Source of the DNA: Treponema saccharophilum DSM 2985 | Lineage (GTDB): Bacteria; Spirochaetota; Spirochaetia; Treponematales; Treponemataceae | Direction of reading: 5' to 3' | NCBI RefSeq assembly: GCF_000255555.1 | Contig: NZ_AGRW01000041.1 | Coordinates: forward strand, 62,001-126,000 | DNA length: 64,000 bases | Shown: piece by piece, positions 43,759 through 51,614 of the stretch | How the letters are laid out: each line of letters starts with the position of its first letter | Position numbering within the stretch: the stretch's first letter is position 1 | Translations under genes and position numbers: made by a program | Notes under the pieces: model-generated | Told to the model about the DNA's origin: nothing | The model's database searches: none | The model's input: the letters and a program-made list of their open reading frames with translations, nothing else

Positions 43759-44394
43759 ATGATTCTGTATCACGGCAGTCCCAATAAAATCGTTGTTCCG
43801 ACTTTCGGTCTTGGTGAAGAACGCCACGATTATGGAAAGGGCTTTTATTTGACCGCGGATTTGAACCTTGCCAAGGAATGGGCAGTCTGCCGTCCAGAAT
43901 CGGAAAGTGGATTCGTCCATTCTTTTGAATTGGATACAGACGGCCTGGAAATTTTCGATTTTGAGAAAGAAAATATCTTGTGCTGGCTCAGCGAACTTAT
44001 GAAGCATCGTGCAGCCGCAGATTCAAAACGATATCGGGTCCTTGCTGAAAAGTTCATCGCAAAATACGGAAGGGACACTTCTTATGCTGATGTCATAAAA
44101 GGCTGGCGGGCAAATGCGTCATATTTCTATATTGCGAAGGCTTTTGTTCGTGACGAAGTTGATATTGATATTCTTGAGGAGCTCATGCAGCTTGGCGGAC
44201 TTGGCATTCAATGGTGCCTCAAGTCGGAAAAGGCGTATGCGCATTTGAAGAATCTTGATGAAATCATTCCTGTGGACTATCACGAGTTCAACGCTAAATA
44301 CAACGAGCGAGACTCAAAAGCAAGAATCAACATGATGGCTCTGATTGATTCTGACAAGAACAATGTCGAAAAAGTCTTTAGCACGCTTGTTTAG
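43759..44394 (+). CDS. DUF3990 protein, putative ADP-ribosyltransferase-like toxin
   Basis: A 211-residue protein. The N-terminal half has the ART-like pattern LYHGSPNKIV, then GKGFYLTADLNLAKEWA, typical of DUF3990 (HYD1-like ADP-ribosyltransferase fold). GAGGTGG lies 5 nt before the ATG. It is followed 9 nt later by a conserved-looking partner gene, giving a toxin-antitoxin-like arrangement. Enzyme activity is predicted from the fold only. Confidence 0.72.
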   Translation: MILYHGSPNKIVVPTFGLGEERHDYGKGFYLTADLNLAKEWAVCRPESESGFVHSFELDTDGLEIFDFEKENILCWLSELMKHRAAADSKRYRVLAEKFIAKYGRDTSYADVIKGWRANASYFYIAKAFVRDEVDIDILEELMQLGGLGIQWCLKSEKAYAHLKNLDEIIPVDYHEFNAKYNERDSKARINMMALIDSDKNNVEKVFSTLV

Positions 44395-44403
44395 GGGGAG
44401 ACT

Positions 44404-44832
44404 ATGAACGCTTATCTTGAATGTTATGTAAATGAGATTGTGGAAACCCAGGGAAAACTGTTTGAGCTTGTTGCCGATATGACTTCCGTTGATTTTGATG
44501 ATTTTGTCAAACGATATATGACAGGAAAAACACGCCGCTATCTGGATAGGGCGGATGCCTATTTGAGCAATCTTGATGAAAAAGAATTGTTTGACTATTT
44601 TTGCAGGATTGACGGATTCACCCCTAAAAAAGGCGATTCGCCTTCAGGCTTTGCGCCGGACTGGATAGGCCAGTTTTATGCCCGGAGCCAGTGGCAGAAA
44701 AATATTTCCAGCGCAAAGTTGGTTTCGCTTGTTCCCCCAGATTTCATGATTGCCGCCTATGCAGGCCTGCATGATTTGGATTTGGATTTGGCTGTCGAAA
44801 AAGTTTTTAAGAATATGTCCTCAAGCCTTTGA
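44404..44832 (+). CDS. Partner protein of DUF3990, putative antitoxin
   Basis: A 142-residue acidic helical protein (YLECYVNEIVETQGKLFELV; PDWIGQFYARSQW; LHDLDLDLAVEKV). GGGGAG ribosome-binding site, 9 nt after the DUF3990 stop. No DNA-binding motif was seen; if an antitoxin, it probably neutralises by direct binding. Confidence 0.6.
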   Translation: MNAYLECYVNEIVETQGKLFELVADMTSVDFDDFVKRYMTGKTRRYLDRADAYLSNLDEKELFDYFCRIDGFTPKKGDSPSGFAPDWIGQFYARSQWQKNISSAKLVSLVPPDFMIAAYAGLHDLDLDLAVEKVFKNMSSSL

Positions 44833-44880
44833 GCAGCATCCAGCCAATGTCGGTTTCTCACCGCTTCTGTTTTTCCACGC

Positions 44881-45050
44881 GAAGCGACAGTGCGCCCAGC
44901 CTGTCAAAATGCGGAGACGCAAAAAAAAGCGGGAACGAGTTGCTTCGTTCCCGATATGTGTTTATACCATGTGCAAAACCGTAAGGCTTTTAAGACGATG
45001 AATCCTTGGCACTTAGCCGACTTTCTTGTCTTTAAGGATTGCCTTGCCCG
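44881..45050. repeat. Duplicated segment, copy 2
   Basis: Order here is direct repeat with ATGCGGAGACGCAAAAAAAA (44881-44928), hairpin GGGAACGA/TCGTTCCC (44931-44952), and the 3' end of the membrane-protein gene (45010-45050). Compare 43549-43702, where the direct repeat comes last. Confidence 0.75.
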
Positions 45051-46218
45051 CAAAACAAAGCCCGATTGCTAGGAGAATAGTCAGGATTGCCGAGCCGACT
45101 GAAATTGGGATGTAGCCGAACAAAGGCAAAGGAAGTTCAAAAAGAAAAGCAGTAAAAATCTTTCCGAGTCCCAGACCAATCAGTCCGAGTATGATAAGAC
45201 CTCCGATTGCGCCCACAATACTTCCGACACAGAAACCGCCGATTATGCCGATAAGCCCGAATGTTCCCGTTACATAATCTTTTGCATCCGGCGAGGTCAT
45301 AAGAAGATTGAAGAGGAATCTTCCAAGAATCAAGCCTAGCAAAAGCCCGACCGTAAGACCTACTGCGGCGCCGGTGATTTTCATGATTTTTGCAGCCTTC
45401 GTTTTTGCCCTATACCAAGCTACGATTCTCAAAAGAACTTCCATAACTTTTGAGTTGCCCTTGTCGGCGGCACGGCTGAGATATTCATGGACTTTATTGA
45501 AAGAAAGCGCATAGTAGCATTTTCCATCGTCCCAATCCAGTTCTGTTCTGTCGTTTTCATTCTTGAAAGAAACGAGCGACGGATAATAGGCGAACAAAAA
45601 TTCAACATCTGAATTTCTGATACCCACGGGTGCATCAAAATGTCCCTTGCTGTATTTTGCAAGGTAATACGATATATCAGACGAATGTTCCAAAAAAACG
45701 GCTTCTGCAAGCTTATACTGCTTGCTGGAATTGTTTACTGCCTTCTCAAAAAATGATGCAAGGCGGAAATCTGCCTCTTCCTTGCTTGTTTCTTCCAGCT
45801 CCTGCTTGTACTCTTCTTTGATTTTTGCAATGAACTCATTATACCCTTTCTGGAATGCTTTTTCGTTCATATCAAAATGAGACTTAAATCCCTCTTTTTG
45901 AGCCTGATTATCGAGCCGGTCGAGTTTGGCGATTTTTTCCCTTCGCTCCCTTTCTTCTTCCTCTCTCAGATACGCTTCAAATTCCCTTCGCTCTCTTTCT
46001 TCTTCCTCCCGCTTGGCTTCTCTTTCCTCTTCTTCTTCTTGCTGGCGAATTGCAATAGCAGCATTGTCTGCACTGTTTTGTGCCATGTTTTCTTCATAGC
46101 ATCTTCTTGAACACCAAGGATCTCCTAGAAACATAGACGCTATAGTCAGCCCTGTAGAATCATACCTGCCATACCCGCTACCCTCAAATTCTCTTCCGCA
46201 CCAAGCACATTTTGTCAT
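45013..46218 (-). CDS. Zinc-finger, coiled-coil and multi-pass membrane protein of unknown function
   Basis: A 401-residue protein. The N-terminus has CAWCG and WCSRRC, a small zinc finger. A very charged Glu/Arg coiled coil (about 58-105) and a helical region (about 110-260) follow, then four Gly-rich membrane helices (about 280-395) ending KDKKVG. GGAAGG site. It follows the HEPN gene by 18 nt on the same strand, so the two may act together. A copy of its last codons sits at 43613. Confidence 0.6.
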   Translation of the reverse strand: MTKCAWCGREFEGSGYGRYDSTGLTIASMFLGDPWCSRRCYEENMAQNSADNAAIAIRQQEEEEEREAKREEEERERREFEAYLREEEERERREKIAKLDRLDNQAQKEGFKSHFDMNEKAFQKGYNEFIAKIKEEYKQELEETSKEEADFRLASFFEKAVNNSSKQYKLAEAVFLEHSSDISYYLAKYSKGHFDAPVGIRNSDVEFLFAYYPSLVSFKNENDRTELDWDDGKCYYALSFNKVHEYLSRAADKGNSKVMEVLLRIVAWYRAKTKAAKIMKITGAAVGLTVGLLLGLILGRFLFNLLMTSPDAKDYVTGTFGLIGIIGGFCVGSIVGAIGGLIILGLIGLGLGKIFTAFLFELPLPLFGYIPISVGSAILTILLAIGLCFAGKAILKDKKVG

Positions 46219-46236
46219 TGTGTCTACCTTCCTTTT

Positions 46237-46782
46237 CTATTTTTCTGTTTTATATATAAATTTTAGGAATCCTAAAATTTTATTTCTGTTTGCTTCTGAA
46301 GCGATATTCAACACCGTCGTAGTAAGAATAGTCTTACTTTTATATCCAAAAGAGCCATGGATGATTATTTTTTCAATAAGAGCACCTTCTGTTTTTGGCT
46401 CGTAGTCAAATCCCTGGTTCTTCAATTTCTCTATTTCGTCTTCCTTCCAATGTCCCATGCCGTTTCTGATTGAGCGCACGAATTCTTCAAGGTTAATTTC
46501 TCTTTTCGGTTCTGTTGTAAAGAAAATCGCATCGGAAAAACCATGTTCTGAAAGGAAATCTGTTGCATTCTCATATTTTTCCAAAACTGATTTGTTTAAT
46601 TTGGAGGGCATCATCAAAAGCCCGTACAGGCAGTTTATAAAAAGCGAAACATCATAAAATTCACTTTCTCTATGTTCCGCTTCCAATTTTGTTGCTACGA
46701 TTTCGTTGTACTGTGAAAGTATAGTTTCTGTTCGAGAGATAAATTCTTTCGCGTAGTTTTCAGATAGCTTCTCGGTAATCAT
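46237..46782 (-). CDS. HEPN-domain protein (putative RNase)
   Basis: A 181-residue helical protein with the HEPN motif RNGMGH (R-x4-H, about residues 108-113) in EEFVRSIRNGMGHW, the active-site signature of HEPN ribonucleases in toxin and defence systems. It resembles the pEK499-p136-type HEPN family. The ATG at 46782 was chosen; an in-frame TTG at 46797 is an alternative. First gene of a two-gene unit with the membrane protein. Confidence 0.68.
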   Translation of the reverse strand: MITEKLSENYAKEFISRTETILSQYNEIVATKLEAEHRESEFYDVSLFINCLYGLLMMPSKLNKSVLEKYENATDFLSEHGFSDAIFFTTEPKREINLEEFVRSIRNGMGHWKEDEIEKLKNQGFDYEPKTEGALIEKIIIHGSFGYKSKTILTTTVLNIASEANRNKILGFLKFIYKTEK

Positions 46783-46871
46783 ACTTTTTTTGCTCAAGGT
46801 AACTTAAAAAAAGCGATGTTTTGACTTTTGCTGTTTTCAAAAGTTAAAACCCGTCAAAAAAACGCCTTTTT

Positions 46872-46950
46872 CTAATCCGATTTTCGAGCGAAGCGCAGAA
46901 AATCGGATTAGTGCAGTCTAGTCAACTGCACTAATGGTATACCATTAGTG
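46872..46950. repeat. Three overlapping palindromes sharing the ATTAG core
   Basis: Stem A: CTAATCCGATTTTC (46872-46885) with its exact complement (46898-46911). Stem B: ATTAGTGCAGT (46907-46917) with ACTGCACTAAT (46925-46935). Stem C: perfect 22-bp palindrome (46929-46950, arms CACTAATGGTA). A/B and B/C overlap, so they are mutually exclusive in RNA. Confidence 0.8.
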
Positions 46951-47004
46951 CGCGCCACGGGCGCGGTCTGGCGGAGCGGAAAAAAAACGAGCCTATGGCG
47001 ATTT

Positions 47005-47025
47005 TTGTACGTTTCAACCGTACAA
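47005..47025. promoter_or_regulatory. Candidate operator of the Nudix regulator
   Basis: Inverted repeat TTGTACG (47005-47011) and CGTACAA (47019-47025), 89 bp upstream of the regulator gene. Confidence 0.45.
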
Positions 47026-47056
47026 GTTGCGGATTTTGGTCGATTATGGACGAATG

Positions 47057-47077
47057 ATTCCGAACCTGGTTCGGAAT
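47057..47077. repeat. Short palindromic (REP-like) element
   Basis: Arms ATTCCGAACC/GGTTCGGAAT around one T, followed by GGCGGG. Similar elements at 51476-51494 and 54276-54296. Confidence 0.6.
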
Positions 47078-47113
47078 GGCGGGAAAAATGGTAGAATCCT
47101 TCCGAGGTGCTTT

Positions 47114-47968
47114 ATGGAAGAACTTAAAGACAAGAACGGGCTTACCGAAAAAGAATTCCTTGCGCGGTACAGCGACAAAGGGTACGACAAGCCGTCGGTC
47201 ACGGCGGACATTCTGGTGCTCGGTTCCAACTCGGATTTTTCGGGGTTCAGGATTCTTCTCGTGAAGAGGGGCGGACATCCGTTCCTCGGCTCGTGGGCGC
47301 TTCCCGGCGGGTTCATAAGGAAAGACGAGACCGCGTACCAGGCGGCGGCGAGGGAGCTTTCGGAGGAGACTGGGCTTCAAAACGTCTATCTCGAACAAAT
47401 CTACGCTTTCACGAACCCCCGCCGCGACCCCAGGACGCGCGTCATGAGCATCGCCTATCTCGCGCTCGTCTGCGGCTTTGAGGATGTGGCGGGAAGCGAC
47501 GACGCAGCGGATGCCGCGTGGTTCGACATGACCGTGAGCGAAAGCGGAATCAGGATTTTCTCGGCCGAGCGCGGTGTGGAAATCTTCTATGAAATCGAGC
47601 GGGGAATCTTCCAGAACGGAAAAATCCGCTACGAAAACTGGGTCGCGAAAAGTTCTGGCGGCGAAAAACTCGCGTTCGACCACATCGAAATCGTAATCGA
47701 ATCCCTCCTCAAACTGAAATCGAACTTCTACAACTCCGACCTCGCGTTCAACATGATTGGCGACTTCTTCACGCTTCCGGATTTGCAGTCGCTCTACGAG
47801 CTTGTCCTCGGAAAAAAACTCTACAAGACGAATTTCCGCGCGATGGTGGCGGACAAAATCCGGGCGACCGGCGAAAAGCGCAAATCCATGACGAGCGGAA
47901 AAATGTCGGCGGAGTATGTCTACGACAGCTCCTCCAGAGCTATGGGGGCAGAAACGAGTTCGGAATGA
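47114..47968 (+). CDS. Nudix-domain transcriptional regulator (NrtR-like)
   Basis: A 284-residue protein. The N-terminal Nudix hydrolase domain has the full Nudix box (GGFIRKDE to ARELSEETGL, about residues 67-89), and a winged-helix-like C-terminal domain (about 205-265: FFTLPDLQSLYELVLGKKL) is typical of NrtR/ADP-ribose-sensing regulators of NAD-related genes. The ATG at 47114 follows GAGGTG. Tail (YDSSSRAMGAETSSE) looks like overrun into flanking sequence. A palindrome at 47005 may be its own operator. Confidence 0.82.
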   Translation: MEELKDKNGLTEKEFLARYSDKGYDKPSVTADILVLGSNSDFSGFRILLVKRGGHPFLGSWALPGGFIRKDETAYQAAARELSEETGLQNVYLEQIYAFTNPRRDPRTRVMSIAYLALVCGFEDVAGSDDAADAAWFDMTVSESGIRIFSAERGVEIFYEIERGIFQNGKIRYENWVAKSSGGEKLAFDHIEIVIESLLKLKSNFYNSDLAFNMIGDFFTLPDLQSLYELVLGKKLYKTNFRAMVADKIRATGEKRKSMTSGKMSAEYVYDSSSRAMGAETSSE

Positions 47969-48102
47969 CGAAAAATCGACAAGAGGTGTTATGATGAAAC
48001 TGTATTTTTCGCTGAAAAATGCTTTCAGCATCTGCACCAAGCCTTCCTCAATGTCGGGCGGTGAGTACGGAGCATTTTGGTGGGGAGGGACGAAGCCGGC
48101 TC

Positions 48103-48171
48103 GGACGGGGCTGGCACAAAGATTCTCCTGCAAAGAGCGTGATATGCGCGGACGGAAAAGTCCGTCTGTAA
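48103..48171 (+). repeat. BspA C-terminal tail fragment (copy 4), mosaic
   Basis: The first 45 bases match the 3' end of the second BspA gene (from 42811); the last part, with GACGGAAAAGTCCGTCT and following bases, matches the first BspA gene (around 42076). An open frame through here (about 47993-48251) is not considered a gene. Confidence 0.7.
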
Positions 48172-48332
48172 GGGCGCTTGCGTCGCTGACGAACGAAACG
48201 GAGCTTTACAATCACATCAAAAAACTCATGACCGACGAAAAAAAATATTAGCACCTTTTACGAAAATAAATTACGAAAATATTTATATGGAAAACGCTAA
48301 ACATTTGCCCCCACTGCTCCGCTTCTCCCTAA

Positions 48333-48372
48333 CAAAAAAGGCGAACTCTTCTCTTAAAGAAGAATTCGCCTT
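48333..48372 (-). terminator. Terminator downstream of the frameshifted exported gene
   Basis: Thirteen-base arms 48338-48350 and 48360-48372 with one mismatch, and T6 on the minus strand. The rest of 48252-48571 shows no gene. Confidence 0.7.
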
Positions 48373-48571
48373 GGAAATCACAAATAAAAATGAAAACCGC
48401 AAACGCAAGTTTTGAGAATCGTCATGTAAATGCACTGTTCAGTTTTCATACTGAAACAATACTACATCAGAAATCAGATTTTCGGGCAATAGGGGGTAAA
48501 ATCCAAATAGGCAGTAATTATTTTTAGTTAGTATTGTATTTATCCCTATACTATACATGTTATTATACCGT

Positions 48572-49322
48572 TTATTCTTTTTTTACCCTATAAAAATTAT
48601 CACTTAAAAATTCGCTTAATTCTACAACACGATTTAAAGATACTTTCGTATTTGATGTTACTATAAATTCTGTTACACCAATTCTGTCTTTTGAATTTCC
48701 AATGTCGTATGTATAACCTAACCCTGTAAAGTATTCGCTTCCATTATATCTATTTTTCAGTTTTTCAAAGTTTTCAGGATATTTAGTAACTAATTTGTAT
48801 GATTTTTCTTCTTCAGTTGGTTTTATGATAAGATTATCAAGATTAGGAGAGTTCGAAGTTGAAGTAATTACAAAAGAAGCTATATACTTTCTGTCTTCGT
48901 TTTCATTATATTTTATACCAAGTAGTTCACAAATTCGCTTTGATAAATTCTTTTTTTTTAACTTCATATTCATTTTCCCCATTATAAATTCCCTTGTCAT
49001 ACAGCCTTTGCATGAAATCATCAATATCTACAACAAAGAAAGGGCGAAGATTTGGATCTAAAATCTCTGATATAGTTTTTACTTCTATTACACCATTTTT
49101 ATCTCTTATAAACTTGTTATATTTTCTGTTTAGTGCGTCCCTTTCTTTCTTTGAAACCAATCTAATGACTTTTGCATAATGAAAATCGTTTTCAGGATAA
49201 CAAAACTGAACAGTTTTATCTGCAATTGGTAATTTAGTAATATCGATGCTTTCTCCCCACGCAATACTGCACAGAGAGAGTACAAGCACGAGTGTCGCTG
49301 TAATTCTCTTGAACATCTTCAT
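48572..49322 (-). pseudogene. Exported protein gene split by an A9 tract (frameshift or phase switch)
   Basis: ATG at 49322 with AAAGGAG encodes MKMFKRITATLVLVLSLCSIAW, a signal peptide, and continues to a stop at 48927-48929. The second half (KRICELLGIKYNENEDRKYI to VELSEFLSDNFYRVKKE, stop 48572) lies in another frame. The two join at a run of nine A (minus strand; T9 at 48951-48959). Loss or gain of one or two A gives a single exported protein of about 240 residues. Family not recognised. Confidence 0.7.
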
Positions 49323-49412
49323 AGATTATTACTCCTTTCTTAAAATATGTTTGTATTACTTCAGCACTGTTTCCACCGAGCCGCACACAGCAGCCCGGCA
49401 GGATGAAGTATT

Positions 49413-50888
49413 TTATTCCTTTGTATGGACTGCAAATACAAACTTATCTGAAGATGTACCTGTTCCACTTACTATATAAATCCCATCAGTATTATCTGTT
49501 ACTCTAAAGCTTGTCCAATTTGGTTTAGTACCATTACTTCCACGACTACACTTATAGTATAAAGTACCATTTGTATCAGCCTCAACCAAAGTGATTACTC
49601 CAGCACTAGTAGCAAAAGATGTGTTAGGTGAAATATTAACATACCATGTTTTGCCAGTATAAATCGTTTCACCTACAAGGATAATATCTTCAGCTTGTAG
49701 TGAAGTATGATGAACCTTTCCTGTTATAGTGCAAGTAGTCGTTTTATCTCCTGCGGTTGCCGTAATGGTAGCTGAACCATATCCTTTTTTCCCCATTATT
49801 GTATATTCCCCAGTTTCAGCATTTATACTTACATAATCTGGATCACTACTTGACCATACAATAGTCTTATCTGTTGCGTTATCGGGAGAAACTGTTGCCG
49901 TAAGTGTTCCCGTTGAATTGACAAAAAGGGCTTCTGTGGGAGCGTTGTTTATAATTACACTAGATACAGCGACAGTTACCGTAAGAGTATAGCTTGCCGT
50001 TTTTGTGGCGTATGTGTATGAGGCGGAATCTGTTACAGTTGCGGTGATTGTCGCCGTACCTGCGCCAACAATGGTCACTTCGCCTGTCGAAGCGTTTACA
50101 GTGGCTACGCTCTCATCGCTTGAAGAATATGTTACTGTGCCGTCGCCTGTCATGGTAAGTGAGTTGGTGAAAGCCTCGTCGTCGGTTGTCTTGCTCACGG
50201 TCGTGGTGGCGTAGCTTATGCTTCCTGCCGTCTTCTGCTGCGCGGTATCGGCTGCCGTTACCGTAAGCGTGTAGCTTGCAGTCTTTGTGGCGTAGGTGTA
50301 TGTGTCGGAATCTGTTACCGTAGCGGTGATGGTCGCCTCTCCCGCTCCCTTGATTGTCACCTCGCCGGTTGTGGCATTTACTTCGGCAACATCAGTTTTG
50401 CTTGAAGCGTAGCTCACCGTGCCGTCGCCTGTCTTGGTAACTGAGTTGGTGAAAGCCTCGTCGGCTGTCGTCTTGCTCACGGTCGTGGTGGCGTAGCTGA
50501 TGCTGCCTGCCGTCTTCTGCTGTGCGGTATCGGCTGCCATTACCGTAAGAGCGTAGCTTGCGGTCTTTGTGGCGTAGGTGTAACTGTCGCTGTCTGCTAC
50601 GGTTGCCGTGATGGTGGTCTCGCCCGCTCCCACGATGGTCACTTCGCCAGTCGTTTCGTTTACCGTGGCAACATCGGTTTTGCTTGAAGCGTAAGTAACC
50701 GTGCCATCACCTGTCTTGGTCAGAGCGTTGGTGAAAGCCTCGTCGTCGGTTGTCTTTTCTACGCTCGTGGTAGCGTAGCTGATGCTTCCGGCCGTCTTCG
50801 AACCGTCGTCCGAGTCCGACCCGCACGAGACGAATGCTAGCGCAAGAATCGCGCCCACCAACGGAAGGAGTTTTTTGAGTTTCTGCAT
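49413..50888 (-). CDS. Lipoprotein with bacterial Ig-like (Big_2) repeats
   Basis: A 491-residue surface lipoprotein: signal peptide, lipobox AFVSC with Cys22, then three near-identical 94-residue repeats (each starting KTAGSISYATT and containing GEVTI, then GAG-x-x-TITATV), a fourth diverged Big_2 domain (about 295-375) and a unique C-terminal domain (about 376-491). The start at 50888 follows AGGAGG. Such proteins often mediate adhesion. The leader carries a hairpin and, further upstream, a pentanucleotide tract. Confidence 0.85.
   Translation of the reverse strand: MQKLKKLLPLVGAILALAFVSCGSDSDDGSKTAGSISYATTSVEKTTDDEAFTNALTKTGDGTVTYASSKTDVATVNETTGEVTIVGAGETTITATVADSDSYTYATKTASYALTVMAADTAQQKTAGSISYATTTVSKTTADEAFTNSVTKTGDGTVSYASSKTDVAEVNATTGEVTIKGAGEATITATVTDSDTYTYATKTASYTLTVTAADTAQQKTAGSISYATTTVSKTTDDEAFTNSLTMTGDGTVTYSSSDESVATVNASTGEVTIVGAGTATITATVTDSASYTYATKTASYTLTVTVAVSSVIINNAPTEALFVNSTGTLTATVSPDNATDKTIVWSSSDPDYVSINAETGEYTIMGKKGYGSATITATAGDKTTTCTITGKVHHTSLQAEDIILVGETIYTGKTWYVNISPNTSFATSAGVITLVEADTNGTLYYKCSRGSNGTKPNWTSFRVTDNTDGIYIVSGTGTSSDKFVFAVHTKE
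49977..50798. repeat. Three 282-bp in-gene tandem repeats
   Basis: Units at 50798-50517, 50516-50235 and 50234 to about 49977 (minus-strand gene direction). Unit length is a multiple of three, so copy number can change without loss of frame. Confidence 0.8.
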
Positions 50889-50924
50889 AAAATGCCTCCT
50901 GAAATATGGTTTAAAATATGAAAA

Positions 50925-50962
50925 GCCCATGTGCAGGGCGCGGTTTTGCCTGCATCATGGGC
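50925..50962. other. Leader hairpin of the Ig-like lipoprotein gene
   Basis: GCCCATG/CATGGGC with inner GCAGG/CCTGC; five T follow on the plus strand, four on the minus. It lies 37 nt before the start codon, so it could be an attenuator or an mRNA stabiliser. Confidence 0.55.
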
Positions 50963-51060
50963 GTTTTTCCAGAGAGAGAATATTGCAGCCATTCGGCTGG
51001 TCTGTGAGTTTGATTTAAAATGCGCGTAGCCCGAAAAAATTATTCGGGCAGAGTTATAGC

Positions 51061-51179
51061 TGTGCTGTGCTGTGCTGTGCTGTGCTGTGCTGTGCTGTGC
51101 TGTGCTGTGCTGTGCTGTGCTGTGCTGTGCTGTGCTGTGCTGTGCTGTGCTGTGCTGTGCTGTGCTGTGCTGTGCTGTG
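51061..51179. repeat. Pentanucleotide tandem repeat (TGTGC)n, about 23.8 copies
   Basis: An uninterrupted 119-bp array of TGTGC. On the minus strand it directly precedes a -10-like TATAAC (51053-51058), so it would fill the -35 region of a promoter reading toward the Ig-like lipoprotein gene. It produces long artificial open frames on both strands that are not genes. The remaining non-coding DNA in 50889-51614 includes a hairpin at 51030-51050. Confidence 0.95.
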
Positions 51180-51475
51180 AATTTTGGCACGGAGAGCGAA
51201 TTCATGTCAAGGGATTTGCTGAATGTTTTTCGTTCTTCCATGAATCTGCCTCTTCCTCAAAATGCAACAAAAGCCATCGCTTTTTAAACATTATAACACA
51301 GGTTTTAAAAATACAGATTTTTTTAATTTTTTGTAAAAAAAATGGGAAACGCAAGCGGTTTTGCAACAGGATGACGATTCCGAAAAGGCTCTGTCTCACG
51401 ATGCCCGCGCTCAAGCAGATTCCGGCCTCTCCACGAGAACGTGATAAAATGGCTTCTGGAAAAGGACTGAATGGG

Positions 51476-51494
51476 TTCCGAAACGAGTTCGGAA
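51476..51494. repeat. Short palindromic (REP-like) element
   Basis: TTCCGAA (51476-51482) and TTCGGAA (51488-51494), followed by TGGCGGGG, like 47057. Confidence 0.55.
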
Positions 51495-51531
51495 TGGCGG
51501 GGATTGATTTTCAATAATATAAAAAGAAATC

Positions 51532-51560
51532 TTGACAAAGTAGTATTCTGCTACTAATAT
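51532..51560 (+). promoter_or_regulatory. Promoter of the SPFH-NADK operon
   Basis: -35 TTGACA (51532-51537), 17-bp spacer, -10 TAATAT (51555-51560). Confidence 0.88.
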
Positions 51561-51593
51561 TTCAATTGTTAAAAAGTAGTAAAAAACTACTTT
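51539..51593. promoter_or_regulatory. Two operator-like inverted repeats at the SPFH promoter
   Basis: AGTAG-N7-CTACT (51539-51555) lies in the spacer; AAAGTAGT-N5-ACTACTTT (51573-51593) lies just past the start of transcription. The shared half-site (GTAGT/ACTAC) suggests one repressor binding both. Confidence 0.6.
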
Positions 51594-51614
51594 ATGTGTC
51601 AAAAGGAGGAAATT

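Noticed and set aside
47993-48251. Small plus-strand gene after the Nudix regulator
   Set aside because: Its frame runs out of phase through a BspA tail fragment; no independent support.
48572-49024. Two separate overlapping genes (150 and 131 codons)
   Set aside because: They meet at an A9 tract and join into one sensible protein; only the upstream part has a start signal.
51020-51517. Long open frames through the TGTGC array giving Cys-Cys-Ala-Val-Leu or Thr-Ala-Gln-His-Ser repeats
   Set aside because: A 5-bp unit without stop codons opens several frames at once; no ribosome-binding site or family similarity.
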